A stretch of 64,000 bases of DNA from Ophiocordyceps camponoti-saundersi (nom. inval.) (GCA_003339415.1 PDHQ01000036.1:1-64000), one strand, 5' to 3'. Shown: positions 1 to 13,085, numbered from the stretch's first letter. A program made the numbers and translations. The notes: generated from the letters alone by a model not told the origin.

Positions 1-844
1 ACGTTTTTATAATAAAGAAATAATATAGTATTTTTTTCCTATTTTTTCTTATTTATAAGCTTATTAATTAGCGAGATAATAAAATTATTACTTTTTATAT
101 AAAGCTTTACTAAGATTTTATAAGGAGAAAAAAAACTCGGTTTCTTAAAAAGTAGAAAAAAGACGTTTTATTTTATTTCTAGCTTATTAAAATAACTATA
201 ATATTAAGATTTTTATATAATATTCTCTTTATAATAAAGTTTCTTATATAATTTATATTATATTTATATCTTTTATATTTATAAGTTAATTTAAATATTA
301 GTATTTTAAGAGTTTAGTATAGGGTAGGAGTTTTAAGTATTTTTTAAAAATATTATATAAATATTTAAAAATATAATAAAATAATAAATATAAATAAGAT
401 AAGGCCTATTTTATTATATATAGAATATAACTTATTATAGCTTTTTTTAAGCTTTATATAATACTATTAATTTATATAAGGGAAATTTACTAATATTTTT
501 ATATCTCTTTATATAATTTTTTTAAAATTAAGAGAAAAATATTAAAAAACTAAGAAAAACTATATTATACTTATAGCTTACTAATTAACTTATAAAAGTT
601 TTTTATTTATTTATTTATTTATTTTATAGTTTTTTTACTATACTTTTTCTTACTTTATAATATTAATTTCTTCTTTAAAATTCGTAGTTTCTTATTTTCT
701 TAGCTTTTATAAGCGTTATTTATTATTCTTAATTAGAAAAATTATATAAATCTATTTTTAGAAAAAATTATAAAAAATCATAAATGATTTTTTTAAAAAA
801 ATCACTTATAATATGATTTTTTTTATATAATTTAAATTATAGAT

Positions 845-931
845 AAAAAAAATCACTTATAAGTAATTTAAATCACGGAAAAAAAAAATCACGAAAAATC
901 ACTTATATAATTACTTATAAGTGATTTTTTT
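845..931. repeat. Inverted repeat (fold-back, MITE-like)
   Basis: The arm at 845-868 (A-run then tcacttataagtaatt) is repeated as its reverse complement at 909-931, with about 40 bp between them. Further ATCAC/GTGAT blocks lie at 766-830 and 870-900, so the region is a cluster of short palindromes. It could be a miniature transposon remnant or an old tandem-inverted repeat. No terminal duplication was identified. Confidence 0.55.
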
Positions 932-1043
932 CTAACCTTAAGTAGAATAGATAAGGGTATATATTAGTAAAAATAGGAAAAAGTATAGAAATCTGCTTAG
1001 AAATCCTAGTAATTTCTAAGTAAGTAAATAATTATATTTCTTA

Positions 1044-1048
1044 GTAAT
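1044..1048. repeat. Target-site duplication of element B (left copy)
   Basis: The pentamer GTAAT lies directly before the 5' LTR of element B and is repeated at 13081-13085 directly after its 3' LTR. This defines the outer insertion boundaries. Confidence 0.85.
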
Positions 1049-1418
1049 TATTACGCGCTAGCTTTTATAGGGATTTCCCCTAAATATTTTACGGTAATTT
1101 CTAAGGATTTTATAAGGATTTTCTTTAAATATTTTACGGTAATTTCCGAGGATTTCTAACTATAGTTACGTAACCTCGGAAACCTTATCGTAAAATCCCT
1201 AGGAAAACCTCGGTAGGAAATTACCCGGAAATAAAGTTAACCTTTTACTAGGATTTCCTTATACCCTCTCCTATCTTTACTAGCACGTGCCTTTATATAT
1301 TTTACTAAGATTTCGCTTATAAGAGTTTTTCCTCTTTTCTTTCCTTTCTCCTTAGCTTAGAATTTTTATTTATAATATTAATATTATTATTTATTTAACG
1401 TATTTTATAGCCGTAATA
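1049..1418 (+). repeat. 5' LTR of element B
   Basis: This 370-bp LTR starts TATTACGCGC and ends GCCGTAATA, so the ends form a short inverted repeat (TATTACG/CGTAATA). The original TG..CA termini appear as TA..TA, as expected after RIP. Confidence 0.9.
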
Positions 1419-1852
1419 CTATTTTAAGCTTATCTTCGCTAATAAGTAATTAAGAAATCCGCACTTTATTTTTATATCCTTATATAAGATAGAAAAGAAC
1501 TTATATACGACTTAGACTATAATTAGCTTTAAGACGTATATTTAGAGCTCCTAAATAGACTCTTAGGCGATTAAGGAGACTCGCTTTAGAGACGCCTAAC
1601 TTTATAATAAAACGGGATATCGGCGAAAACTAAATTATAATAATAGCTACCTTTTCCTAGAGTATTATTAGTATAATTATACCGTAAGAGTAGTATACGG
1701 AGATAGCGTAACTATAAGCGTAAGTTATAGAATTCTAAAATTAGTTAACTTAGAAAAACTAAGACCTAAACGCGAAAAAGACCTATTAAGAAATATTAAC
1801 TATATTTAATATAAATAAAAAAATATTTATCTTAATTAGAAAGGCTACTTAG
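1419..1852 (+). pseudogene. Element B leader and 5' part of gag, before the nested insertion
   Basis: The segment is homologous to the reverse complement of about 7060-7493 in element A, for example around the cgtatatttagagc block near 1526. It continues in element B at 7869. It holds the primer-binding region and start of gag, but RIP has removed any open frame and the tRNA primer cannot be named. Confidence 0.75.
1848..1852. repeat. Target-site duplication of element A (left copy)
   Basis: The pentamer CTTAG is repeated at 7864-7868. This proves that element A inserted into pre-existing element B sequence. Confidence 0.88.
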
Positions 1853-2222
1853 TATTATAGCCGTAAAATACGTTAAGTAAATAATAATATTAGTATTATA
1901 AATAAAGATTCTAAGCTAAGGAGAAAGGAAAGAAAAGGGGAAAAACTCTTATAAGCGAAATCCTAGTAAAATATATAAAGGCACGTGCTAGTAGAGATAG
2001 GAGAGGGTATAAGGAAATTCTAGTAAAAAGTCGACTCTATTTCCGGGTAATTTCCTACTAAGGTCTTCCTAGGGATTTTACGATAAGGTTTCCGAGATTA
2101 CGTAACTATAGTTAGAAATCCTTAGAAATTACCGTAAAATATTTAAGGGAAATCCCTATAAAATCCTTAGAAATTACCGTAAAATATCTATAGGAAATCT
2201 TTATAAAAGCTAGCGCGTAATA
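1853..2222 (-). repeat. 3' LTR of element A
   Basis: This 370-bp LTR in reverse orientation begins TATTATAGCC and ends GCGCGTAATA on the + strand. It is followed by the C-run that is the complement of the polypurine tract. Confidence 0.9.
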
Positions 2223-5200
2223 CTACCCCCTAACGAAAGTCTTAATATGCCTATTAAGATTAGTAATAGTAGCTATATAGTTAGGTGCTTATAGAAATAG
2301 CCGTATTATTTTAGGCGTTATCCTAATACTTACGATTCGTAGCGGCGGCTTTAACTTAGTGCTAAAAGTTAATAGGCGGACCGGCGGTATTAGGGAAACG
2401 GTTATAGAATTCCTTAAGGGCTATAAGCGCGTGACGGAAATTCTTAGTAAGGTATTACGTTTTATCCGGATCGTAACTACGCTAGCGGACTTAATACTCT
2501 AACTAATAACGCCGCCCGGTAACCTAAGACTAGAGGATCTGCTTAACCTCTTATTTTAATATACTATCGATATTTTCCGGTTCCGCGGGAGATATCTCTT
2601 ATCTAGGTAACGGATTTATAATAGCTTTCCGAAGATAGTTAGTATAGAATAGGTTTATTATCCGGTAGCTATCTAGTAAGTTAAGGATATAGCTATAGCC
2701 TTATTCCTTAACGATCGTAAAAGGTCCTAACTATTATATATCGAGGCGCGTCGTAGGTACGGTTATAAAGAAGCCCTTATAGCTAAGGAATACTTTATCG
2801 CCGACCGTAAAGTCTGCCGGGCGACGCTTCTTATTTGCTTATATTTCCTACCTACGGCGAGCGTTCTTAGTAGCGGTTCGAGCCTACTATTATACTTCCT
2901 ACGCGCGGGAGACGAGTTTACGGGCTATAGTAATTAGGCCTAAGGCGGTCGAGGGATTTAGGGGACTAGCTACCGAAAGGGGGTTTCGTATATCCTTACT
3001 AAGGGCGACTATAAGCGGTATTATACCGATTAAAGCGTGCTATAAGGAGTTATACGCAAAATCTAGCGCGGGAAGGAAAGTACTCTAATCGTTCTAATAT
3101 TTATTCGTATAAAACCGTAGCTTCTAGTTTAGGTATTAGTTAGTTACTTCTACGCTACTCTATATTTATAAGTATAGGGTACTATTATAGCGATATTTAA
3201 TATTAGTTAGTTAATTAATTTCCTTAAGAAATCCTAAGATAAACGGGCTAGCGTTATTAGTAATCTATATATCCGGTATACCGAAGAGATAATAGAGGTA
3301 TCGGAAATAACGTTCGGCGAGTACCTTTACTATATCGTTTTTCCTACTAGGTAATATAACGATAATCCGGCTAAGCTTATAGATAAAAGTCTAGATATAG
3401 TTATACTTAAAGCGGTCTTCCGGTATAACTTTCCTATCGTAAGTAATATACTTCTATATAGATATCGGGATAAGTAAAGGGTATAGTAAACTCGGGGTCT
3501 TATCCCGCGGCGTCTTATTTCTCTAGCACTTATAATAGTTACGAATATACCGATAAATATCTTACTTTATCCTAGGCTAGTAGTAGCTCTATCGGAGTAT
3601 CTAAGTAGTCTTATTCTATCCCCCTTAGGCGAAGATAGCCGGCTTATATATATTCCGAATTAAGGCGGTGCGGAGGAAGAAACGTTACTAGCTATCTTAC
3701 TCGGGGACGATAAGGAGATCACCGTAAAATCTAAGGTCCTAGCTCGCGTTCTCCTCCTAGATTAGTCGTACTAACTTTGCTCCTAATAGGGCAAAATCTT
3801 CTCCGAAGCGGACTAAGGTAATTATAAGGGTCGGGGTTAGGATTTCGAATCTAAGGCTTTCCGGAGGAATTATTATAAGCGTCCTTTCCTCTTTCTTATA
3901 AGCTTTTATAGTTAGAAGCTTAGCCGTTTTACGTAAGAGGGTATTAGTAGCTATATTTAACTAGCTAAGTTAATATAGGAAACGGATATCGAACTAAGTA
4001 AGGAAATTAGACTATCGGACTTAGCGGATAGAGAGTAGTCTTTTTATCGTAAAGTAAACTAAGGCCTTATAGTTTATAATTATATCGAATTTTTAACTAA
4101 GTAATTCTAGGTAGAAGTGCTTAAAGCTTTATATAATAGCGAGAAATTTATAGTCCTAGATCGGGTATATATATTTAGCCGGGTTTATCGTTTTTAAGAA
4201 AAAGCTTATAAGCTTCTACGTCTAATTATCTTACTATTACTAAAGTATACCGGCGGTAGTATTCCGGGAGGCGTTAGTTTTAAGGTAAGTTAGGAGTTCT
4301 AAGCGGAAAAAAGTAAATACCGGGGCTTATATAGCTAGCTTTTTTATTTTATTAAAGGCCTCCTTCTAAATCGGTCCGAGCTTAAAAGCGGTATCTTTCT
4401 TAAGAAGGCGGTTTAGGAGCTTAGCCGTAGTATTTATATAGTAATAGAAGATCCTAATAAAGTTATAAAATCCTATAAATAAGCGGATAGCTTTGCGGTT
4501 TTAGAAGTCTTCGAACTTTTAGTCCTAGATCGCTTATACCTTACGGGGGTTTACGCTTATTCCTTAGCCCGCGTATAATATTATACTAAGGTAGTTAACT
4601 TTAGTAACGTTAAACCTCGATTTTTAGATATCCCCCTATAAGTTCGCTTAGTATAAGCGCTAGATTATTTCTTAGCATTTCTCCTAGTATTCCTCTTCTT
4701 CGCTATTTAAGTAAATTAATACGTTATTAGCGTACGTACTCGCGTAGCGGTTAAGGAGATTATAAAGTTAGGCGTTAATAAAGTTCTAGAACTACGTAGG
4801 TCCTATTTTAAGGCCGAACGGAAAAATAAGCTAACGGAATATACTAAACCTTATACGGAAAGCTATAAGATACTTAAAATTAGGGTTAAGACGGAGATAG
4901 TAAAACGCTTAAATAACGTCGATTTTTAAGAACTATTTCGCCTCCTAGTAGCTAAACGCGGTACCTTCTAGGGAGGGAGCGGGCGAGATCCGACTTTTTA
5001 AATAGTTATTTATCTATCGGTAGTTAATATAGAAATATCGGGCTATTAAGTATAGCTTCGGGGCGAAGAGAATAGAGGCGGCGTAAAAGCTAGTATCCGG
5101 CTTAATAAAACTAATCTCGAGTAAGTAGTTAACGGTCTCCTTTTCTAAAGGTAGGTATTTTACTAGCGTCCTATAAGAAAGGGGTCCTACTAGGTTTAGG

Positions 5201-7493
5201 AGCTTCTTAAGTTTTAAAGTAATATTATAGCCGGGTTAGGAGCTAGCTAAAATATAGGCTTCCTTCTTACTAAAAAATCCTTTAAGGTACGCTAGGGCTA
5301 AAAGGATTATATTACATATATAGGTAATATGCTTAGGTTCTTTACCTCGAGGGAACGGGATTTCTTATCCTATATATATATAGCTAGCTAAGCTTAACTT
5401 TATAATTATAATTAAGTTAGGGTTATTTTCTAATTTTACGGGGGTTATAAGTATTAATAGGGTTATCGTTTCCTACCGTATTTAGCAGGGGTCTTATTAT
5501 ACTTAACGGATAAGTTACTCTCTTAAAGTATCCTTATTAGTATCGTTAGTATCTTAGTTATCCTTAGTTAAAGTCTAAGCTAGCTTCTTTTCCTTTACGG
5601 GCTATACGAAGTCCTTCTTCCTCTATAAGCGTTAAAAGATCTAATACTTATACTTATCCTAACGGAGAAGGCGGTTCTAGCGCTTAGTATCCGCTTAGAT
5701 AGCTAGGTTTAAATTTCCGTTAAAAAAGGGCTTCTCGGGTAAGAGGATCGAGGGCGAGTACTTAATAAGGGCGGGTAAGTTATTTAGCTAAACTAGTTTC
5801 CGGGCCGCGTAATCGAGTAATAACCTTTTCTCCGCTATCTAGAAAAGGCCGATAAAGAGATCCTAAGCGTAGTTAGTTACTTAGTAGATTTCCTATAGAA
5901 AATACCGTCTATCGATTATTAAGGTAATAATTAGGTGCTTATAAACTAAGCTAGCCTAACGGCCTTAGAAATTAACGAGGGGGATAGGATAGATAGGGAT
6001 AAGCTCGGCGCCTAGGCGCTTTACTACTTACTTCGCGAAATAATAACTAACTAAAAAATAAGTATCTACTCTAGTATTATATAGGGTAAAGGCACGAAAA
6101 GTAATATTATTAACTTAAACTTAGCTATTAATAGTAAACGACTCTCCTATTTTCTATCCTATACGCGATACTTTTAGGACTATTAAGGAGCTTTATAATA
6201 ATCTTACTTTTTTCCCGAATTAGAGTTATCTAACCGAATAGAATCGGGCGGGGGCGTCTAAACTCTACGAACTCTCCCTATCTTCTATTAGTCGGGATAA
6301 TCCTTAGCTATATAGCCCTTCTTTCTATAGATAAAATAGGTACTATTTTCCTAATAGACCTTTTTCTTATTCTCGCTTAGGGGCTAGCTTTTCTAAGTTA
6401 TAGTTATAGTCTTCTTCTACGTAGTTAGAGTAGTCTTATTAACTTATTAAGATTTCCGGATAATTTTATAGTAGGTAAACTCCTTCTTCCTATAAAATAC
6501 TATATCTTTTATATACTTATAAAACTCCTTATACGTTATATATAAGTCCTTAGCCTTTATAAAAAAGCTTATATCGAGGTTAGTAAGTAGATAATCCTAA
6601 AGCGTATACTTAATCTAAGCTAGGGGAACTTAGGTCTTAGCTATAAGGTAGTCGAACTCCGCGAGGAACTCCTAAATTTCCTACTTACCTATTAATAAAA
6701 AGTTTAGTTTATAAAGTTAGTCCGTAGCCTCGGTAAATTTATTAGGATTTCCGTAAGTAGATTCTAAGTATTAGACTATCTTAGCTAATCCGGAAAAAGG
6801 GCGTTCCTCTAAGTTATATTAAGTTTCTAAGAGTTTACGGGCCTTCCCTTTTAACGCGCGGAATAATATACTTATCTAGTCTTACTTATCTTAAAAAGTT
6901 ATCTTATTAGACCTTATCTTATCTTTTAAGTTTATAAGGAAGGTATTAAAATCCTCCTTCTTACCCGAAAACTTACCTACCTCCTTATAGCGAATTTTCG
7001 TAAAATTAAAATAGGAGGGGTTCGGCTATCCTACCGGGGTAACTAGCATAAAGATATCCTAAGCAGCTTTCCCGGTTAAGATAAACGCTTCTTTACTAAT
7101 CCTAAACGCCGTCGATATTTCTTAACGGGTCTTTTCTATATCTAAATCTTAATCTTTCTAAATTAACTAACTTTAAAGTTTTATAATTTACGCTTATAAT
7201 TAGGTTATCTCCGCACGCTATTTTTATAATATAGTTATATTAGTAATACTTTAAGAGGAGGTAGCTATAGTTATAGTTTAGTTTTCTTTAAAACCCCGTT
7301 TTACTATAAGGTCGGGCGTCTCCGAGGCGAATCTTCTTAATCGCCTAAGAGTCTAGTTAGGGGCTCTAAATATACGTCTTAAGGCCGGTCGTAGTTTAGT
7401 TATATACGAGGTCTTTTCCGTCCTTTACGGGGGACGTAAGAGTAAAGTGCGTATTTCTTAATCGCTCGCTAGTAAAAAGTAAGCTTAGAATAA
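2223..7493 (-). pseudogene. RIP-inactivated gag-pol of element A
   Basis: On the - strand the order is gag (about 7,450 to 6,300), then protease, reverse transcriptase (YxDD region near 4700-4750), RNase H, integrase and chromodomain (near 2,300-2,600). All frames are broken by TAA/TAG. Domain assignments come from collinearity with element B, where the zinc knuckle, RT and chromodomain were read directly. Nothing here is likely to be translated. Confidence 0.8.
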
Positions 7494-7863
7494 TATTACG
7501 GCCGTAGAATATATTAAGTAAATAATAGTATTAGTATTATAAATAAAGATTTTAAGCTAAGGAGAAAGGAAAGAAAAGGGGAAAAACTCTCGTAAGCGAA
7601 ATCTTAGTAAAATATATAAAGGCACGTGCTAGTAGAGATAGGAGAGGGTATAAGGAAATCCTAGTAAAAAGTTAACTCTATTTCCGGGTAATTTCTTACT
7701 AAGGTCTTCTTAGGGATTTTACGATAAGGTTTCCGAGGTTACGTAACTATAATCGGAAATCCTCGGAAATTACCGTAAAATATCTAGGGGAAATCCCTAT
7801 AAAATTCTCGGAAATTACCGTAAAATATCTATAGGAAATCCTTATAAGAGCTAGTATATAATA
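7494..7863 (-). repeat. 5' LTR of element A
   Basis: This 370-bp LTR starts TATTACGGCC on the + strand and ends gctagtatataata. It differs from the 1853-2222 copy mainly by transitions. Confidence 0.9.
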
Positions 7864-10800
7864 CTTAGGATACTTTTACGCTAGTAGCCCCGGTAAGATA
7901 GCTAAACTCCTCTTATTCTAACTTTATAAAAGTTCGCTATAAGGAGGTAAGTAAGTTTTTAGGTAAGAAGGAGGATTTTAGTGCCTTCCTTATAAACCTA
8001 AAAGATAAGATAAAGTCCGATAAAATAACCTTTCGAAATAAGTAAGACTAGATAAGTATATTATTCCGCGCGTTAGAAGGGAAGGCCTATAAACTCTTAG
8101 AAACCTAATATAACTTAGAAGAACGCCTTTTTTCTAAATTAGCTAAAATAGTTTAATACTTAAAGTTTACTTACGGAAATCTTAATAAATTTACTAAGGC
8201 TACGAACCGACTTCGTAAACTAAACTTTTTATTAATAAATAAGTAGGAAATTTAAGAGTTCCTCGCGGAGTTTAACTACCTCGTAGCTAAGACCTAAGTT
8301 CTCTTAGCTTAGATTAAGTATACGCTTTAGGATTATTTACCCGCTAATCTTAACCCAAGCTTTCTTACGAAGGCTAAAAATTTATATATAATATATAAGG
8401 AATTCTATAAATATATAAAAAACGCCGTATTTTACTAAAAGAAAAAGTTAACTTATTAGGAGTTTTCCTATAAAAGCTAGGTAAGTAAGAAGGTTACCTT
8501 AGAAAAGTAAAAAAAGATTATAACTATAACCTCTCGCTAGAAAGGCTAGGCCCTTAGTAAGAGTAAGAAGAAAGTTTACTAGGAAAACGGCACCTATTTT
8601 ATTTATAGAAAAAAGGGCTATATAGCTAAAAACTACCCTAACTAATAGAAGATAAGGAGAGTTTATAAAGTTTAAACGCTTTTACCTAACTTCGTTTAAT
8701 TAGATAACTCTAATTCGGGAAAAGAGTAAGACTATTATAAAGCTCCTTAATAATCCTAAAAATATCGCGTATAGGATAGAAAATAAGAGAGTTATTTACT
8801 ATTAATAGTTAAGTTTAAATTAATAATATAGCTTTTCGTACCTTTACTCTATATAATATTAAAGTAAACGCTTATTTTTTAGTTAATTATTATTTCGCGA
8901 AATAAGTAATAAAGCGCCTAAGCGCTAAGCTTATCCCTATCTATCCTATCCCCCTCGTTAATTTCTAAAGCTATTAGGCTAGCTTAGTTCGTAAGCACCT
9001 AATCGTTACCTTAATAATCGATAGACGGTATTTTCCGTAAGAAATCTGCTAGGTAACTAACTACGCCTAAGATCTCTTTATCGGCCTTTTCTAGATAGCG
9101 GAGAAGAGGTTATTACTCGATTACGCAGCCCGGAAATTAGTTTAGCTAGATAACTTACCCGCCCTTACTAAATACTCGCCCTTAATCCTCTTACCCGAGA
9201 AGCCCTTTTTTAACGGAAATCTAAACCCGGCTATCTAAGCGGATACTAAGCGCCGGAACCGCTTTCTTCGTTAGGACGAGCGTAAGTATCGAATCCTTTA
9301 ACGCTTATAGAGGAAAAAGGACTTCGTATAGCTTATAAAAGAAAAGAAGCTAGCTTAAACCCTAACTAAGGATAACTAGGATACCGATAATACTAATAAG
9401 GATACTTTAAGAGAGTAACTTATCCGCTAAGTTTAATAAGACTCTTACTATAAGTAATAGGAAAAAATAACCCTATTAATATTTTAGATATTTATAAAGT
9501 TAGAAAATAATAATAATAACTTAATTATAATTGCGAAGCTAAGCCCGGCTAGCTATATATACGTAAGATAGGAAATCCCGTTCCCTTAAGGTAAAAAACC
9601 TAAATATATTACTTACGTACGTAATATAATTCCTCTAGCTTTTACGCACTTCGAAGAATTCTTTAATAAGAAGGAAGCTTATACTCTAGCTTATCCCTAG
9701 CCTAGCTATAATATAACCTTAGAACTTAAGAAGCCCCTAAACCTAGTAAGACCCCCTTCTTATAAGACGCTAGTAAAATACTTATTTTTAGAAAAAGAAA
9801 CTATTAACTATTTACTTAAGATTAGTTTTATTAAGCTAGATACTAGCCTTTACGCCGCCTCTATTCTCTTCGCCCTAAAGCTATACTTAATAGCCTAACG
9901 CTTCTATATTAACTACTAATAGATAAATAATTATTTAAAAAGTTAGATCTCGCCTACTCCCTCCTTAGAAAGTACCGCGTTTAGCTACTAGGAGGCGAAA
10001 TAGTTCTTAAAGATCGATATTATTTAAGCGTTTTACCGTCTCTATCTTAACCTTAACTCTAAGTACCTTATAGCTTTCCGTATAAGGTTTAGTATATTCT
10101 ATTAGCTTATTTTTCTATTTAGCCTTAAGGTAAGACCCGCGTAGTTTTAGAACTTTATTAACGCTTAACTTTACGATCTCTTTAATTACTACGCGAGTAC
10201 GTACGCCGATAACGTATTAATTTACTCGAATAGCGAAGAAGAGGAATATTAAAAGAAATACTAAGAAGTAATTTAGCGCCTATACTAAGCGAACTTATAA
10301 GGGGATATCTAGAAATTAAAGTTTAATATTACTAAAATCGATTACCTTAGTATAATATTATACGTAAGCTAAGGAATAAGCGTAAACCCCCGTAAAATAT
10401 AAGTAATTTAAGATTAGAAATTTAAAAATCTCCGGGACCGTAAAGCTATTCGCTTATTTATAGAACTTTATAACTTTATTAGGATTTTCTACTATTATAC
10501 TAATACCGCTATAGAACTCTTAAACTATCTTTTAAAAAAAGATATTATTTTTAAGCTCGGATTAGAATAGAAGGAAGCTTTTAATAAGATAAAGGAACTA
10601 GCTATATAAGCCCTAATACTCGCTTTCTTCTAAGTTTTATCCTAAACTCCTAACTTAGCTTAAAACTAACGCCTCTCGGAACGCTACCGCTAATATACTT
10701 TAATAATAGTAAAATAACTAGGCGTAGAAGCTAATAAGCTTTTTCTTAAAGATAATAAACCTAGCCGAATATATATACCCGATCTAAAACTATAAATTTC

Positions 10801-12710
10801 TCGCTATTATATAAAGCCTTAAGCACTTCTACTTAAAATTACTCGGTTAGAAGTTCGATATAATTATAGATTATAAGGCCTTAGTTTACTTTATAACGAA
10901 AAGACTACTCTTTATCTACTAAGTCCGATAGTCCGATTTCCTTACTTAATTCGATATTCGTTTCTTATATTAACCTAGCTAGTTAAATATAGCTGCTAAT
11001 ACCCTCTCGCGTAAGATAGCTAAGCTTTTAATTATAAAAGCCTATAAGAAAGAGGAAAAGACGCTTATAATAATTCCTCCGGAAAGCTTTAGATTCGAAA
11101 TCCCGACCCTAACCCTTATAATTACCTTAGTCCGCCTCGGAGAAGACTCTGCCCCGTTAGGAGCAGAGTTAGTACGATTAATTTAAGAGGAGAACGCGAG
11201 CTAGGATCTCGGATTCTATAATAACCTCCTAGTTATTCCTAAGTAAGATAGTTAGAAGAGGCTTTTCCTTTATATTACCCTAATTTAGAATATATATAAG
11301 CTAGCTATCTTCGCTTACGGTAACTAGAATAAGACTACCTAAATATTTTAGCGAAATTATTACTAGCTTAAAATAAAGTAAGATATTTATTAATATATTT
11401 ATAACTATTATAAATATTAAAGGAATAAGGCTTTATAGGATAAGACCCTAAGCTTACTATACCTTTTACTTATTTTAACTTCTATATAAGAGTATATAGC
11501 TTATAATAGGAAAGCTATATTAGAAGACCGCTTTAGGTATAATTATATTTAAACTTTTATCTATAAGCTAAGTTAGATTATTACTATATTACTAGGTAAG
11601 AAGAATAATATAGTAAAAGTGCTCGCCGGACGCTATTTCCGATACCTTTATTATCTCTTTAATATATTAGATATATAGATTACCGATAACGCCGGCTTAT
11701 TTATCTTAAAATTTCTCGGTAAAATTAATTAGTTAACTAGTATTAAGTATCGCTACGGTAATACCCTATACTTATAAATATAAGAAAGTATAAAAGTAAC
11801 TAACTAATACTTAGACTAAAGGCTACGGTTCTATACGAATAAACGTTAGGATAATTAGAGTACTTTCCTTCCCGCGCTAGATTTTATATATAACTCCTTA
11901 TAGCACGCTTTTATTAATATAGCACCGCTTATAGTCGCTTTTAGTAAGGATATACGGAACCCCCTCTTAGTAGCTAATCCTTTAAATCCCTTAACTGCCT
12001 TAGGCTTAATTATTATAGCCCGTAAACTTATCTCCCGCGCGTAGGAAATACTCGAACCGCTACTAAGAACGCTCGCCGTAAGTAAGAAATATAGGCAAAT
12101 AAGAAATATTACCTAGTAAACTTTACGGTCGGCGATAAAATATTCCTTAGCTATAAGGGCTTCTCTATAACCGCACCTATAATACGCCTTAATATATAAT
12201 AGTTAGGACTTTTTATAATCGTTAAGAAATAAGGCTATAGCTATATCCTTAACTTACTAGATAGCTATTAGATAATAAACTTATTCTATACTAACTATTT
12301 TCGGAAAGCTACTATAAATCCGTTACCTAAATAAGAGATATCTCCCGCGGAACCGGAAAATATTAACGGTATATTAAAATAGGAGGTTAAGTAGATTTTT
12401 TAGTCTCGGGTTACCGGGTAGCGTTATCGGTTAGAGTATTAAGTTTACTAGCGTAGTTACGATTTAGATAAGACGTAGTACCTTACTAGGAATTTCCGTT
12501 ACGCGCTTATAGCCCTTAAGGAATTCTATAACTATTTCCCTAATACCGCTAGTCCGCTTATTAACTTTTAGCACTAAGTTAAAGCTACCGCTATAAATCG
12601 TAAGTATTAGGACGATACTTAAGATAATATAGCTATTTCTATAGGTACCTAACTACGTAGCCGCTATTACTAGTCTTAATAAGTATATTAAAATTTTCGT
12701 CGGGGGGTAA
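7864..12710 (+). pseudogene. RIP-inactivated gag-pol of element B, main part
   Basis: This resumes the gag reading interrupted at 1852. Landmarks on the + strand are a zinc knuckle at 8595-8636, in which all four metal ligands read as tyrosine (Y-x2-Y-x4-Y-x4-Y); an RT block about 10,100-10,260 with a YADN-VLIYS-like motif; integrase about 11,300-12,300; and a chromodomain about 12,380-12,560 reading VY*RSYDLDK-T*Y. The Cys/His to Tyr and Trp to stop changes are exactly what C-to-T and G-to-A RIP transitions produce. The polypurine tract lies at about 12701-12708. Confidence 0.85.
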
Positions 12711-13080
12711 TATTATACGCTAGCTCTTATAAGGATTTCCCCTAAATATTTTACGATAATTTCCGAGGATTTTATAGGGATTTCCCCTAAATATTTTATA
12801 GTAATTTCCGAGGATTTCTAACTATAATTACGTAACCTCGGAAACCTTATCGTAAAATCCCTAGGAAAACCTTAGTAGGAAATTACCCGGAAATAAAGTT
12901 AACCTTTTACTAGGATTTCCTTATACCCTCTCCTATCTCTACTAGTATATGCCTTTATATATTTTACTAAGATTTCGCCTACGAGAGTTTTTCCTCTTTT
13001 CTTTCCTTTCTCCTTAGCTTAGAATCTTTATTTATAGTGCTAATACTATTATTTACTTAACGTATTCCACGGCCGTAATA
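12711..13080 (+). repeat. 3' LTR of element B
   Basis: This 370-bp LTR begins TATTATACGC and ends GGCCGTAATA, followed by the duplication GTAAT. Confidence 0.9.
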
Positions 13081-13085
13081 GTAAT

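Larger units (their letters stand above)
1..1048. other. AT-rich RIP-degraded flank without genes
   Basis: This is extremely AT-rich DNA with almost no CA or TG dinucleotides and very many TA steps, which is the signature of repeat-induced point mutation. No reading frame of 60 codons exists in any frame. It contains a fold-back repeat (845-931) and, from about 945 to 1048, a stretch resembling the reverse-oriented LTR of the elements to the right. No gene is visible. Confidence 0.8.
1853..7863 (-). mobile_element. Chromoviral Ty3/gypsy LTR retrotransposon A, nested in element B
   Basis: This is a complete 6,011-bp copy on the - strand: 5' LTR at 7494-7863, internal region 2223-7493, 3' LTR at 1853-2222. 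It is flanked by the direct duplication CTTAG at 1848-1852 and 7864-7868. The internal region is 5,271 bp against about 5,276 bp in element B, and the two are recognisably homologous. For example, the YxDD-region DNA at about 10190-10235 in B reappears reversed at about 4700-4750. The polypurine tract reads as a G-run next to 2223 on the - strand. The element inserted into the gag region of B in the opposite orientation. It carries stops in every frame from apparent RIP. Confidence 0.92.
1049..13080 (+). mobile_element. Chromoviral Ty3/gypsy LTR retrotransposon B, interrupted by element A
   Basis: The element has a 370-bp 5' LTR (1049-1418), an internal region split by element A (1419-1852 and 7869-12710), and a 370-bp 3' LTR (12711-13080). 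It is flanked by a 5-bp target duplication GTAAT at 1044-1048 and 13081-13085. Without the nested copy its length is about 6,016 bp. A G-run polypurine tract (about 12701-12708) precedes the 3' LTR. Degenerate gag zinc knuckle (8595-8636), reverse transcriptase YxDD region (about 10190-10235), integrase (about 11300-12300) and a C-terminal chromodomain (about 12380-12560) can be read through many TAA/TAG stops, in the order gag-PR-RT-RH-INT-CHD. This order is typical of chromoviruses. The element is dead, with changes consistent with RIP throughout. Confidence 0.9.
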
